Assembly (NCBI RefSeq): GCF_030546935.1
Contig: NZ_JAUOPH010000003.1
Location: 310,001-374,000, forward strand
Source: Marinobacter sp. 2_MG-2023
Lineage (GTDB): Bacteria > Pseudomonadota > Gammaproteobacteria > Pseudomonadales > Oleiphilaceae
Length of the DNA stretch: 64,000 bases
Direction: 5' to 3'
The notes beneath the pieces are model-generated. The model saw only the letters and a program-made list of their open reading frames with translations, had not been told where the DNA came from and ran no database searches. Made by a program: the position numbers and the translations under genes. Position 1 is the first letter of the stretch; every line of letters begins with the position of its first letter. This document shows positions 26,504 through 38,141 of this stretch, piece by piece.

Positions 26504-27808
26504 ATGTCTTATCGCCTTTACGTGCGGCCGTTACCGCTCAGCGCGGGTAGCGGAGAAGACCCGGAAGCCCGGTTGTATAACTGGGTGCTATACGATGCCG
26601 GCGGTGACGCCCAGGCACAGGGAAGCCGCGATCTGCGCAGTACGGTCGAACAGACGCTGAGCCAGAATGGGCTCGATGATGTTTTACTGGCAGGACTCAT
26701 TCCGGGCGATGAGGCACTGTTCTGCGTTGCGGATATTCCAGCGAAACAAAGCCGGTTCATCAACCAGGCGCTGCCATATGCTGTGGAAGAGCAGATTGCA
26801 CAGGACATAGACAGCGTTCACCTGGCACTAGGCCTGCACACTCAGGAAGGTTTCCGGGTAGCAGCGATTGATCGCGGCAGAATGGCTGAATGGCTTGAGC
26901 TATTCAGCGGTTGGTTACATACCAGGCTTGATGCCATCTATCCAGACGCCGCGCTGCTTCCGGTGACAGAAGGTGGCTGGTCCATTTGCCTCGATGGTGA
27001 TAACGCGATGATGGTGAGCGACCGGGGCGAATGGCTGAGCATGCAGTCTGCCAACCTGGGAATGTTCGCGCATACATTGGCCGCCCCCTCTTCAGAAGAT
27101 GTTGTGGTTGAAGTACCTGTGGTGGTCTACGGCACAGAAACGGAATTTGAAGAGCAGCAAGCTGTGCTTGGGGAACTTATGGCTCCTGAACGGCTTTCAG
27201 TTCGCCGGGAGTCATTGGCGTTGATGCCGCTGGAGTTGCTGGCCCATGCCCATCATAATCACCTTTGCCGGCCGATTAACCTTTGCCAACGAGACTTCTC
27301 AGTCAGCAGTGGCAAGGCAAGCCCCTTAAAGCCCTGGAAGCCGTTAATTGCGGTAGCCGCTTTGTGGTTTGTGGTGCAGGTAACCCTTGAAGCGGGCATG
27401 GGGTTTTATTATCAGAAGCAGGCAGATGAATTGCGCCAGCAGGCGATGTCGGTTTACCGGGCGTCGTTTCCGGGTGACAGCAGAACTCATGCCGGCAATG
27501 TCAGGCGTGTGGTCGAAGGCCAGTTGCGCATGGCCGGCTCGGACGGCCCGGATGCAAGTTTTGTCACGCTGATGAAGTACACCGGCCAGCAGTACTCCCA
27601 AGTGGCGAATACCGGCTCAGTAACGTTCAACTCCATTAACTATAGCCAGTCTCGTGGAGAGCTGGTCGTTGATGTGCGTGCCGAAAGCTACGATCGCCTG
27701 AGCGCTTTGCGCAACGGCCTGGCTGGTCAGGGGCTTGATGCCAAGATTGGCTCCGTAGTAAACGAATCCAGCGGTGCCCGTGGCCGCCTTACGGTCTCGG
27801 GAGGCTAG
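26504..27808 (+). CDS. gspL: Type II secretion protein GspL
   Basis: 434 residues, starting 2 bp after gspK with AGAAGGATAATC upstream. The N-terminal actin-like cytoplasmic domain (about 1-260) includes AKQSRFINQALPYAVEEQIA and LDAIYPDAALLPVTEGGWS. One membrane helix (about 277-297, LIAVAALWFVVQVTLEAG) is followed by a periplasmic ferredoxin-like domain. It ties the ATPase GspE to the membrane platform. Confidence 0.9.
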   Translation: MSYRLYVRPLPLSAGSGEDPEARLYNWVLYDAGGDAQAQGSRDLRSTVEQTLSQNGLDDVLLAGLIPGDEALFCVADIPAKQSRFINQALPYAVEEQIAQDIDSVHLALGLHTQEGFRVAAIDRGRMAEWLELFSGWLHTRLDAIYPDAALLPVTEGGWSICLDGDNAMMVSDRGEWLSMQSANLGMFAHTLAAPSSEDVVVEVPVVVYGTETEFEEQQAVLGELMAPERLSVRRESLALMPLELLAHAHHNHLCRPINLCQRDFSVSSGKASPLKPWKPLIAVAALWFVVQVTLEAGMGFYYQKQADELRQQAMSVYRASFPGDSRTHAGNVRRVVEGQLRMAGSDGPDASFVTLMKYTGQQYSQVANTGSVTFNSINYSQSRGELVVDVRAESYDRLSALRNGLAGQGLDAKIGSVVNESSGARGRLTVSGG

Positions 27809-27812
27809 GATC

Positions 27813-28343
27813 ATGTTGACGAAGCTGAAAGAACAGCCCTCGGTAGGCAAGTTAATTGCTCAGTATGATCAGCTCCCCCGTCGGGATCAGCAGGCACTTG
27901 TGGTGTTGGCCCTTGCTGTGTTTCTCGGGATTCTCTATTTTGCGATCTGGAAGCCGGTTACCGGTTTTCACGATCAGGCGGCTGCAAGTAAGGAAAATGC
28001 CTCAGAGCTTGTAGCCTGGATACAATCCAATGAGCCGACTATCAGGCGGTTGGGAAGCAGTGGCGCAGGGCAGGCTGCAACGTCAGCGGATGTCCCCCAG
28101 GATGGCCGGGCGCTGATGGCTCTGGTAACACGTTCGGCAAGAGAATCCGGCCTTACGTTGCAAAGGTTTGAGCCAAGCGGAGAGGGTGCGATCCGTGTGT
28201 GGCTGGAAACCGTTCCCTATGCGGAGTTTGCAGGCTGGCTTGAAATGCTCAATGGTAAACACGGTGTAGTGATTGATCAGGCTGCGATCGATCGGTCTGG
28301 AGAACCTGGCAGGGTGTCGGTGCGTTTAACACTGGCAATCTGA
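27813..28343 (+). CDS. gspM: Type II secretion protein GspM
   Basis: 176 residues from ATG 27813, which has GGGAGGCTAGGATC before it, 4 bp after gspL. Short cytoplasmic N-terminus (YDQLPRRDQQALVVLA), one membrane helix (about 30-50, LVVLALAVFLGILYFAIW) and a periplasmic domain with the GspM-type RSARESGLTLQRFEPSGEGA segment. It partners GspL in the inner membrane. No gspN follows, which is common. Confidence 0.9.
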   Translation: MLTKLKEQPSVGKLIAQYDQLPRRDQQALVVLALAVFLGILYFAIWKPVTGFHDQAAASKENASELVAWIQSNEPTIRRLGSSGAGQAATSADVPQDGRALMALVTRSARESGLTLQRFEPSGEGAIRVWLETVPYAEFAGWLEMLNGKHGVVIDQAAIDRSGEPGRVSVRLTLAI

Positions 28344-28400
28344 CTTTTGAGTGACAGGGTGCCGGAGGTTATCTCTCCGGACAGAGGCAGGAGTGAAAGC

Positions 28401-29069
28401 ATGAGTAGCGACAGCAATAACAATAATAAGCCAGAACCGGTCATTGTCCGGTTAGATGTCAGCGCTTTGAATGAAGCCAGGTCAATTCTGTATGACGCAT
28501 ACAGGGGGGAGCCAACCTTTCAGTTTTTGTTCAATCACCGGAAACCTGGTTACAAGCAACGTGTTCGGGCAACCATTCGTGAGTTGGTTGATCTCTACTT
28601 TGAGCTGGAGCAGGAAGCGGTCGGCGTGATGGTCGACGATACACTGGTTGCCGTTGCGTTCATCGGCGACCCGGATCTGCGTATGGACCTGGCGAGTCAG
28701 TTCAGTTGGAGGATCCGCATGGTACTTACAGCCGGTTTTGCCTCTACCCGGCGCTATCTTGATTACCATGAAAAAATACGCGCAATGTTACCGCAGCCAT
28801 TGGCTCACCAGTTGCCAATGATGGGCGTGAACCCGAAGTATCAGAATCGCGGTTACGGTCGGGTTCTGCTCAGGGCTGTTCAGAAACTCTGTGCTGAAAA
28901 TCCGCGAGCAAGCGGGCTGGTATTGGATACTGGCAATAGCCGCTATCTCCCTTTTTATGAATCGGAAGGCTTCCGTAGTCTCGGAAAAATACGGCTTGGT
29001 GGTTATGAGGATCATATACTGTTCCGTGAAATCCGCCCTGAGGCCAAAACTACGGTTAACCAAAACTAA
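28401..29069 (+). CDS. GNAT family N-acetyltransferase
   Basis: 222 residues from ATG 28401 with GGCAGGAGTG upstream (the frame is open from 28347). The GNAT core is visible: [20 protein letters not shown], the acetyl-CoA loop [22 protein letters not shown] (about 145-165), [19 protein letters not shown] and a final FREIRP. It transfers an acetyl group to an unknown acceptor. It follows gspM by 57 bp and precedes gor by 26 bp, so it may be read with either. Confidence 0.85.
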   Translation: MSSDSNNNNKPEPVIVRLDVSALNEARSILYDAYRGEPTFQFLFNHRKPGYKQRVRATIRELVDLYFELEQEAVGVMVDDTLVAVAFIGDPDLRMDLASQFSWRIRMVLTAGFASTRRYLDYHEKIRAMLPQPLAHQLPMMGVNPKYQNRGYGRVLLRAVQKLCAENPRASGLVLDTGNSRYLPFYESEGFRSLGKIRLGGYEDHILFREIRPEAKTTVNQN

Positions 29070-29095
29070 CATTTTTCTTAACAGCAGGAGAGACT

Positions 29096-30457
29096 GTGTC
29101 TGACAGCCACGATTATGATCTGATTGTTATTGGTGCAGGTTCAGGCGGCGTGCGCTTGGCGCGTATGTCGGCCGGGCGTGGTGCCCGGGTAGCGGTAGTT
29201 GAGTCCCGCTATCTTGGGGGTACTTGCGTGAACGTTGGCTGTGTGCCCAAAAAACTGTTTGTCTATGGCGCCCATGTCCATGATGAGCTGGAAGACGCGG
29301 CAGGTTACGGCTGGAAGGTTCCACTCGACGACGTTAGCTTTGACTGGCCAACACTGGTCGCTAATAAAAATACCGAGATCGAGAGGCTTAACGGTATTTA
29401 CGCGCGCATGCTTGAGAATGCGGGTGTTACGGTGATCAATGGTACCGCGTCCATTAAAGACCCGAACACGGTCACGGTAGGCGAAAAGGAATACTCTGCA
29501 TCCCACATCACTGTGGCGACAGGGGGCTGGCCGGTGGTTCCGGATATTCCGGGTAAGGAGTGCATCCTCACGTCGAACGAGATGTTCTATCTGCCGCAGC
29601 TACCCAGGCAGGCGGTAGTCTGGGGTGGTGGTTATATCGCAGTGGAATTCGCCGGTATTCTGGCAGGTCTCGGGGTCGAAACCACGCTGCTTTACCGGGG
29701 CGATCTGTTCCTTCGCGGCTTTGATAACGATGTTCGGCGCTTCACCGAGCAGGAAATGCGTAAAAAAGGCATCCGGCTTGAGTTTGGTGTGACGATTGAG
29801 TCGGTTGAAGCCGAGAACTCCCACTACAAGGTCAAACGCAGTGACGGGACGGTTATGGAGACCGGGCTTGTGATGGCGGCAACCGGCAGAAGGGCCCTGG
29901 TAGATGGTCTGGGCCTGACTGAGCTGGGTATTGAGCTTAACGCATCCGGTCATGTTGTTGTGGACGACCATTTCCAGACTTCAGTCCCTTCTATAACGGC
30001 GCTGGGCGATATTATCGGTACGCCGCAACTGACGCCGGTGGCAATAGCACAGGCGATGGTGCTATCGCGCAGGCTGTTCGGGGATGGCGAGGGAGAGATG
30101 GACTACACATCAATCCCGACGGCTGTTTTCTGTCAGCCTAATATCGGTACCGTAGGGCTAACCGAAGAAGATGCAAGGGAAGCAGGGCACACCCTGAGAG
30201 TCTACCGGTCTGAGTTCCGGCCCATGAAATATGTTCTCAGCGGTCGTGATGAACGCTGCCTGATGAAGCTTGTGGTCGATGACGCAACTGATCGGGTTCT
30301 TGGTGCGCACATGGTCGGGCCAGACGCTGGTGAGATCACCCAGGGGCTTGCCGTGGCTATCAAGGCGGGTGCAACCAAGGCTCAGTTTGATTCCACCATG
30401 GGCATTCACCCAACTTCTGCAGAAGAGTTCGTCACCATGCGGGAACCTGTGTCCTGA
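29096..30457 (+). CDS. gor: Glutathione-disulfide reductase
   Basis: 453 residues from GTG 29096 with AGGAGAGACT upstream. FAD site [17 protein letters not shown], redox-active disulfide [14 protein letters not shown] (Cys about 44 and 49), NADPH-binding region [21 protein letters not shown] with Arg-containing [10 protein letters not shown], and the C-terminal catalytic [11 protein letters not shown] with the His-Glu pair. It reduces oxidised glutathione with NADPH in the cytoplasm. The exact residues around GG-VR are those of plant/bacterial glutathione reductases rather than lipoamide dehydrogenase. Confidence 0.92.
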   Translation: MSDSHDYDLIVIGAGSGGVRLARMSAGRGARVAVVESRYLGGTCVNVGCVPKKLFVYGAHVHDELEDAAGYGWKVPLDDVSFDWPTLVANKNTEIERLNGIYARMLENAGVTVINGTASIKDPNTVTVGEKEYSASHITVATGGWPVVPDIPGKECILTSNEMFYLPQLPRQAVVWGGGYIAVEFAGILAGLGVETTLLYRGDLFLRGFDNDVRRFTEQEMRKKGIRLEFGVTIESVEAENSHYKVKRSDGTVMETGLVMAATGRRALVDGLGLTELGIELNASGHVVVDDHFQTSVPSITALGDIIGTPQLTPVAIAQAMVLSRRLFGDGEGEMDYTSIPTAVFCQPNIGTVGLTEEDAREAGHTLRVYRSEFRPMKYVLSGRDERCLMKLVVDDATDRVLGAHMVGPDAGEITQGLAVAIKAGATKAQFDSTMGIHPTSAEEFVTMREPVS

Positions 30458-30466
30458 TCAGAGCAG

Positions 30467-30491
30467 GAGCCCATGGATGGGCTCGGTTCTT
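30467..30491. terminator. Hairpin after gor
   Basis: GAGCCC (30467-30472) pairs with GGGCTC (30479-30484) around ATGGAT, followed by GGTTCTT. It lies between convergent gor and the hybrid kinase gene and may serve both. Confidence 0.5.
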
Positions 30492-30504
30492 CACCCACTA
30501 GCGA

Positions 30505-32449
<1,945 letters not shown>

Positions 32450-32457
<8 letters not shown>

Positions 32458-33433
32458 CTATTTGCACTCCCTTATTTTCTATCTGTAATTCAACGGACTT
32501 AACGATCTGCTCCTTGGGGGCGAGAGGAATGTTCAGGGACCTGGCAACTTGTTGGTTGATCGCGATGTTAAAGGAGGGGGGGTAATCCGGTTCCGGGAAA
32601 GTTCCGGTTTCAAAGAATTCTTGCAAATACTCCGCTGCCATCTCGGTCATAACCGGGAAAGGCGCGTAACCGGCTGCGATGGAACCCGCTTTGACATAGG
32701 CCTGGCTGGGGCCGATAACGATTCTGTTCCTGCGGTAAGCGGTGAGCAGAACGTGCTTTATAGTTCTGGGGTTATATATGGCGTTGTCTGGTGCAGCCAA
32801 TAAGAAATCGCCATAACTGAGCGCCCGAACGAGTGTCGGGATAAGCTGTTTATCTTCTTTAACAATGAAAAGCTGTGCCTCAAGCCCGTATTGCGGAAGC
32901 TCATCAATAAGAGAGTCGTAAAGCTCAGCGGAAGCTGTGGTAGCAATCAATGCTATTCGGCTAGCGTGGGGAAGAATGGTCTTTCCGATCAAAGCTTGCC
33001 GGAGTAATGGGACATCGAAATAGACCCCGGAAATCTGCCCAGGAGACCGGCTAGCGAAGCCTTCGAGAAAGTCCCGTGTTGTCAGCATGGCAAGAACTGG
33101 GACCTTTCGGTTTGCCTGACGAACTCGGGAAAACGCGCCGGGGCCGATTGTAATCACTGGAGCGTCTTCAATCAGGGCTGCCTGTTCACCCGAAACGGAA
33201 ATCAGATCCCAATGCTTATGAAAACTTTGCTGCAGGAGGTCATGGATATGCTGGTCCAGGGCAACATTGCCCGAAACTGCCAGGTAGACTGGTGAACGCT
33301 CAATACCACCGGTTTGAGCGGAAACTGAACCGACAACTACTACCGCTATCAACACAGCGCGGAGCAAAGTGGCTTTAGCCAGTTTCCAAAACAAAACGGC
33401 GTTTTCTGTCATACCATCCCGGGCCAGAAGCAT
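32450..33433 (-). CDS. Periplasmic ABC-type substrate-binding protein, sensor-operon member
   Basis: 327 residues from the ATG at 33433 (an in-frame ATG at 33412 is also plausible). Signal or anchor segment about 20-40 (LLRAVLIAVVVVGSVSAQ). The rest fits the ABC_sub_bind (TrpX/YtfQ-like type 1) fold: VPVLAMLTTRDFLEGFA, GVYFDVPLLRQALIGKTILP, AASADLYDSL-like TASAELYDSLIDELPQYG, LLAAPDNAIYNPRTIKHVL, YVKAGSIAAGYAPFPVMTEMAAEYLQE. No permease or ATPase gene is nearby, so it probably presents a ligand to the adjacent hybrid kinase rather than feeding a transporter. The gene starts 14 bp after the TonB receptor gene. Confidence 0.75.
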
Positions 33434-33447
33434 TCCCTGATTAAAGA

Positions 33448-35613
33448 TCAGAAACGGATACCTGCTTCCAGGAAAAGCTGGTTCTGATCCTCGATATTAT
33501 TATCGATACTCACATCTGGATCTGTGTTCATGTAATGTTGCACTGTAACAGCAAACTCGGCCGTGTACCGGGGCTGAAGGAACGATTTTGCCAGGCGAAG
33601 GTCGAGGCGCTCAAACCTGGATTCTTTGAGTTGATCTGCCCAATAAAAGGCGGTGGAGCCTTTCAGACCGAACGGCAAGTTCTGAATCAATACGATACTG
33701 CCGGAGTGCCTTGCCGAAAGTCTTCCCAGAAGAGCTACCTTGTACTTCTTTTCCTTGTAGTTGGTAGTCTCGTTATTAGAAATTTCTGGACCGTTGTACC
33801 AGTCGTCCTGATCAAGATAGCCGTAGCTGACTCTGAATGTTGTTCCGGGGTAATCCAGGGCTGCTTCCACTTCAAAACCTTTCTGGTCGATATCCACGTT
33901 GTTGTCGATCGTCCAGTCTTGGAACCCTATGATGCCGCTTATCATATCCCGCATCTTGTCCTTGAATACCCTGACTTCGAGAGAGAACTGGCCTTGATCC
34001 AGAGGGAATTGCCCGAAATAACTGATTTCTCGGGAAATAATGTTCTCTTCTTCAAGCGTTCCCGCACGAGTATCAAGGGGGGATTCTACCCGATAGCCCT
34101 CGAGTAAAGCGTATTGCGCCGGCGCGATATCTCTCAATGTATACCCATATTCCGGGTTCTGCTCAAAACTATCAGGTGTGCGCACAGCTTTCGAATACAC
34201 AAACCTTAGCGCGTGATTGTTTCCAAGTGTGAAATTTGCAGCAAATCGGGGTGAAAAGTAGCCCTCGTCGGTGGTTGTCGTGCGCTCCCAGTTACCGCCA
34301 CCATTTAATGTGAGCCAGTCGATAGGGGTATATTCCAGGTTACCAAATACTCGCGACTGGTAGCTGGTCCCCCGCCCGTTGAAAAAGGTCTCAGACCGAA
34401 ACGTGTCTTTGCGATAACCCAATCCGGTAACGAGCTTCAACTCATCGCTAAATAACAACGTATCCTGAAATTCGAATTCCAGTCTGGAGTCTTCGGAGTC
34501 TGAGTTTACGTTGGCGGTCAGTGGCGTGCCGCCTGCTTGAAAGCAGTTATTAGCTTCGTCAAATACATCGGCACCGATGATGAGGCAATTTACCACTGAT
34601 TCGGGTACTTCTATGGGCCAACGCTGTCTGCGATTGAAATTCTCGAAGTTCACCTGAACGTGAAAAAAATGGGTTCTCGATGTGGTGAAGTTAAGCTGCG
34701 TCTGAAGATAATAGTCCCGCACGTCGATGTCCGGGTTGTCAGTGGCGCCGAGTTCGCCGTCTTTAAAAAAATCTTCTTCGTTTATTCCATCTACTACGCC
34801 GAGGCGAATATCTGCATTAAAGCCGGAGTTAACCTTGAGTCGTGAGTCATAGTTGAAAACATTGATATCATGGCCGCTGTTAAAAGGTATAGGCTCTTCG
34901 TCGTCATCAAGTTGATAATCAAAACCGCCGAATTTGCGCTTTTCAAACGCTAACCGCCAGTCGTAGCTGTCGCTGACATCGCCAACGGAAGCAAAGGTAC
35001 GGTGATAGTCTCTGGAGCCTCCAACAACGCGAATCTCTGTACCGGCGGTATCGGCCGGATTGCGGGTAATGATGTTGATGGTACCCAGAAAGGCATTAAT
35101 GCCATAGGCGGCAGAATTCGGGCCCCGGCTTACTTCAATTCTTTCGATAAGCTCCAGCGGAACCGGCATGGTTTGCCAGTCCATATCAGACAGGGTAGCG
35201 CGGTGCGCGGTGCGGCCATCAACCAGAACCTGCATGCGCCGTTGTTCATAATGTACAGTGCCATGATAGGTGGTGACTGGAGTGCCGCTGCCCACATCTC
35301 CAACAACCATCCCCGGGACAAGGCGGAATATCTCCGCCAGACTCATTATGCCGAGGTCACGAATCATCGCGCCGTCGATAACGGTGGTCGTTCCGGGCAC
35401 CCTTGTTTTGGGCTGCCGTAACCGGGTAGTCGTCAGTACTTCCGGTATCTCGTCGTTGAATCCGTAGAAACCAATCTGGCCAGATTCTTCGGAAAGCGGC
35501 TGCGCAAGGGTTGGAGTCGAGAGTAGCAATCCCAGAATCCCTCTCGTTAAAAACTTGAGGGTACAGGGCGAGGAACGCCGTCGACTGTGATCTCTGAAAT
35601 TCGTAACGGACAT
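33448..35613 (-). CDS. TonB-dependent outer-membrane receptor
   Basis: 721 residues with a signal peptide (FLTRGILGLLLSTPTLAQ), a plug domain at about 50-170 (VPGTTTVIDGAMIRDLGIMS, RRMQVLVDGRTAHR, ELIERIEVSRGPNSAAYGIN) and a 22-strand barrel ending in the aromatic-terminated LFLEAGIRF. It would import a scarce ligand across the outer membrane using TonB energy. It heads an operon with a periplasmic binding protein and a hybrid histidine kinase, so uptake and sensing are probably linked. The ligand cannot be named from sequence. Confidence 0.9.
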   Translation of the reverse strand: MSVTNFRDHSRRRSSPCTLKFLTRGILGLLLSTPTLAQPLSEESGQIGFYGFNDEIPEVLTTTRLRQPKTRVPGTTTVIDGAMIRDLGIMSLAEIFRLVPGMVVGDVGSGTPVTTYHGTVHYEQRRMQVLVDGRTAHRATLSDMDWQTMPVPLELIERIEVSRGPNSAAYGINAFLGTINIITRNPADTAGTEIRVVGGSRDYHRTFASVGDVSDSYDWRLAFEKRKFGGFDYQLDDDEEPIPFNSGHDINVFNYDSRLKVNSGFNADIRLGVVDGINEEDFFKDGELGATDNPDIDVRDYYLQTQLNFTTSRTHFFHVQVNFENFNRRQRWPIEVPESVVNCLIIGADVFDEANNCFQAGGTPLTANVNSDSEDSRLEFEFQDTLLFSDELKLVTGLGYRKDTFRSETFFNGRGTSYQSRVFGNLEYTPIDWLTLNGGGNWERTTTTDEGYFSPRFAANFTLGNNHALRFVYSKAVRTPDSFEQNPEYGYTLRDIAPAQYALLEGYRVESPLDTRAGTLEEENIISREISYFGQFPLDQGQFSLEVRVFKDKMRDMISGIIGFQDWTIDNNVDIDQKGFEVEAALDYPGTTFRVSYGYLDQDDWYNGPEISNNETTNYKEKKYKVALLGRLSARHSGSIVLIQNLPFGLKGSTAFYWADQLKESRFERLDLRLAKSFLQPRYTAEFAVTVQHYMNTDPDVSIDNNIEDQNQLFLEAGIRF

Positions 35614-35744
35614 GGGTGTCGTTCTATAATTGCCGAGTTAAAAGCGAAATAACAATTTTCTTGTGTTTTTCACTATCGTATTTGACTACATGGTGTTTGT
35701 CTCTCAAAAATGTCATGAATTACAAGGGTAGGAGTAAGCCTGAT

Positions 35745-36359
35745 ATGAATTGCTGGGAAATTCTTGGAATTGAGCCTACCCGCGATCGCCAGAGGGTTCA
35801 GGACGCATACGAGAACCAGCTTCGGTTTGCGTCGGATAGCGAAGCTGTCCAGCTGAAAGAAGCGTTCCGGGAAGCGATTGGTGAGCCGGTTGAAGAGACG
35901 CCCGTAGCCCCGGCAGTAAGTTCAGAAACTCGGGAGCTGGATGCCTCGGAAAGCCAGGTTGCCCGTGAGGTTGTTATTCAGATCAAGGCGCTTTTGAATG
36001 ACTCTGGCAGGACTTCGGATGCCGGAATATGGAAAGCCATTCTCTGCGAGCCCCCGGCTGACCAGTTGCCCGTGCGCCGGGAGATAGGCCGGCAATTGGA
36101 GCCCCAGCTTCGCCCCATGGCTGAAAATGGCAGTTTTCCCGGGCCGGTTGTGCGTTTTCTGGCAGAATGGTTTGACTGGCACAGCCTTCAGGACGCCGTA
36201 GCTCTGGAAGATGAGCGTAGTTATCCAGAGCCGGATATGGCAGAGGAGGGGATAGAGTCAGAGCCTCCGCAAATGGTCAATTTCTGGCCGGCGGTTATCG
36301 GTTGGGTTATCGGGCTTGTCATACTCGCCATGCTTTTTGGCGGCATGGGCGGTGGCTGA
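35745..36359 (+). CDS. Tail-anchored protein with J-domain-like N-terminus
   Basis: 204 residues from ATG 35745, chosen because TAGGAG lies 12 bases upstream and the conserved part starts there; the frame is open from 35616. The first 35 residues (MNCWEILGIEPTRDRQRVQD) resemble helix I-II of a DnaJ domain, but the diagnostic HPD is absent. A middle helical region follows, then an acidic linker (DERSYPEPDMAEEGIESEPP) and a single C-terminal membrane helix (VIGWVIGLVILAMLFGGM), giving a tail-anchored cytoplasmic protein. Divergent from the TonB receptor; convergent with the SBF gene 13 bp away. Function unknown. Confidence 0.6.
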   Translation: MNCWEILGIEPTRDRQRVQDAYENQLRFASDSEAVQLKEAFREAIGEPVEETPVAPAVSSETRELDASESQVAREVVIQIKALLNDSGRTSDAGIWKAILCEPPADQLPVRREIGRQLEPQLRPMAENGSFPGPVVRFLAEWFDWHSLQDAVALEDERSYPEPDMAEEGIESEPPQMVNFWPAVIGWVIGLVILAMLFGGMGGG

Positions 36360-36372
36360 CGTCACCACCCGC

Positions 36373-37380
36373 TCACGCTTTATCCGTTTCTGTTTGCGCT
36401 GATCTGGACTCGGCAATTTTGTCCCGGTATTTCTGGGCCAGAATCGCGCCGAGAATTATTTGAACCTGGTTGTAGCACATGATCGGCAAAACGATCATGC
36501 CAAACCCGGGGTGCCCGGAGAATAGCACCTTTGCCATTGGCAGCCCGGAAGCCAGGCTCTTTTTGGAGCCGCAGAAAACTACCGCCGCTTCGTCTTCCAG
36601 ACTGAACCCGAACCGCCGCACCAGCAACCTCGCAAAAAACATAAACAATGCCAGCAAGGCGATGCACAGCAGGATAGTGAGGACAATGGCTTTTGCAGGC
36701 AGGTTTTGCCAGAGCCCGCTTTCCACTGAATGCGAGAAGGCGGAATACACGATCAGCCAGATTACGCATTTATCGTAGCGCGCCATCAGGCTTTCATTGC
36801 GCGCCAAATACCCTCCCAGAACCGGTCTCATGGCATGCCCCACTGCAAACGGTAATAACAGCTGCAAGACGATATCTTTCAGGGCTTCGCCCACCGCAAA
36901 GTCGCCGCTACCGGCGGAACTCACGAGCAAGAGAAGCAAGAAGGGTGTGAGCATCATGCCAAACACATTGGATGCCGCAGCGCTGCAGATGGCTGCAGGG
37001 ACGTTCCCGCGCGCCATGGCGGTATAGGCAATGGATGAGGATACCGCGGAGGGGAGTACTCCCAGGTAGAGAAAACCAAGGCCCAGGTCTGCCGGCATCC
37101 AAGACGGTGCAAAACTGCTCATGCCGTTAATGGGGAGCACAACCAGAGGGAAGAACACGAACGTGAGCAGGGTGATGAGAATGTGCAGTCGCCAGTGTGA
37201 AGCGCCGGCAACAATCTGCTCCCTCGACAGTGCGGCACCATGAAAGAAGAAGAGCAGGGCGACGGCTACTGTCCCGGCACTGGCCAGAACATCCCCGGCA
37301 GAGCCTGTTGCGGGCAGAAATGAAGCCAGGACAATGGCGCCTAGCAGCAGGATGGTAAAGATGTCTGGTTTGAACTTCAT
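36373..37380 (-). CDS. Bile acid:sodium symporter family (SBF-like, YfeH-type) transporter
   Basis: 335 residues with about ten membrane helices and the SBF-like/YfeH pattern: FLPATGSAGDVLASAGTVAV, LPINGMSSFAPSWMPADLGL, LPSAVSSSIAYTAMARGNVP with AAICSAAASNVFG (crossover-type motif), FCGSKKSLASGLPMAKVLF near the C-terminus. The substrate is unknown; family members carry organic anions or steroids with sodium. It begins 2 bp after the GntR regulator gene, so the two form an operon and the regulator probably controls this transporter. Confidence 0.85.
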   Translation of the reverse strand: MKFKPDIFTILLLGAIVLASFLPATGSAGDVLASAGTVAVALLFFFHGAALSREQIVAGASHWRLHILITLLTFVFFPLVVLPINGMSSFAPSWMPADLGLGFLYLGVLPSAVSSSIAYTAMARGNVPAAICSAAASNVFGMMLTPFLLLLLVSSAGSGDFAVGEALKDIVLQLLLPFAVGHAMRPVLGGYLARNESLMARYDKCVIWLIVYSAFSHSVESGLWQNLPAKAIVLTILLCIALLALFMFFARLLVRRFGFSLEDEAAVVFCGSKKSLASGLPMAKVLFSGHPGFGMIVLPIMCYNQVQIILGAILAQKYRDKIAESRSAQTETDKA

Positions 37381-37382
37381 GA

Positions 37383-38060
37383 TCAGGAGCCTCTCTTGCG
37401 AAGCGCTTTGAGGCTGGGGGCAAGAAGCTCTCGGGCAAGCTTTTCAGCTTTTACTGAATCCTGTCGGCGCACCGCGGCCAGCAGCAGTTCATGATCTTCC
37501 TGCGATGGCTCGGGTAAGTCCGCGTCGCTTTCAGTGCGTTCGATTGTCTGCGTGATGGCGTGGGAGAAGTAATCATAGAGCTCCGCCAATGCAGAGTTAT
37601 GGGATGCAGCCACCAGTGCATGGTGAAAGGTCTCGTCATGGCGAATGCGGGCTTCGAGGTTGGTATCCGCTTTGCCTCTTGCATCCAGCGCCATGGTCAT
37701 GGTGCGGAGGTCGTGGTCTGTGCGTCGTTGCGCTGCGAGTTTTGATGCTTCTGTTTCGAGCATGATCCGGACCTCCAACTGGTCCGTGAGTTGGGTGCGG
37801 GCGATGCGTTTGAGAGTTTCCCCGGCATCTCGGGTGGCCCGTACATAGGTGCCATCGCCCTGTCTGGTTTCCAGCATCCCGACATGGGCCAGTACTCGCA
37901 CGGCTTCACGAACGGTGTTTCTGCTCACTCCAAGAGCGTCTGAAAGCTCTGATTCCACGGGCAGTTTGCCGCCTATCGGCCACTGCTCGGTTTCTATGGC
38001 GTGTCTCAGGCTTTCTATCGCAGTTTCCACCAACGAGCCTTTCTGGATTCTTTTCAACAT
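37383..38060 (-). CDS. GntR family regulator, FadR/FCD subfamily
   Basis: 225 residues. N-terminal winged helix (about 10-75): ESLRHAIETEQWPIGGKLPV, ALGVSRNTVREAVRVLAHVG. C-terminal FCD domain (about 85-215) with the metal-binding-type residues in ARIRHDETFHHALVAASHN and EDHELLLAAVRRQDSVKAEKLA. It should respond to a small carboxylate-like ligand. Three direct copies of a 7-base element lie just upstream of its start, consistent with autoregulation. Confidence 0.9.
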   Translation of the reverse strand: MLKRIQKGSLVETAIESLRHAIETEQWPIGGKLPVESELSDALGVSRNTVREAVRVLAHVGMLETRQGDGTYVRATRDAGETLKRIARTQLTDQLEVRIMLETEASKLAAQRRTDHDLRTMTMALDARGKADTNLEARIRHDETFHHALVAASHNSALAELYDYFSHAITQTIERTESDADLPEPSQEDHELLLAAVRRQDSVKAEKLARELLAPSLKALRKRGS

Positions 38061-38066
38061 GAGCCT

Positions 38067-38097
38067 ATCATCCGTTTAACCGATCATCCAATCATCC
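38067..38097. promoter_or_regulatory. Direct-repeat candidate operator of the GntR-SBF operon
   Basis: ATCATCC occurs at 38067-38073, 38083-38089 and 38091-38097 (GGATGAT on the coding strand of the operon), within 40 bp upstream of the regulator start. Position suggests a binding site for the regulator itself; this is inference. Confidence 0.4.
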
Positions 38098-38141
38098 TAT
38101 GTATTTGTGGGCAATGCAAACTCTGAAGCTAAAGGCGGGTA

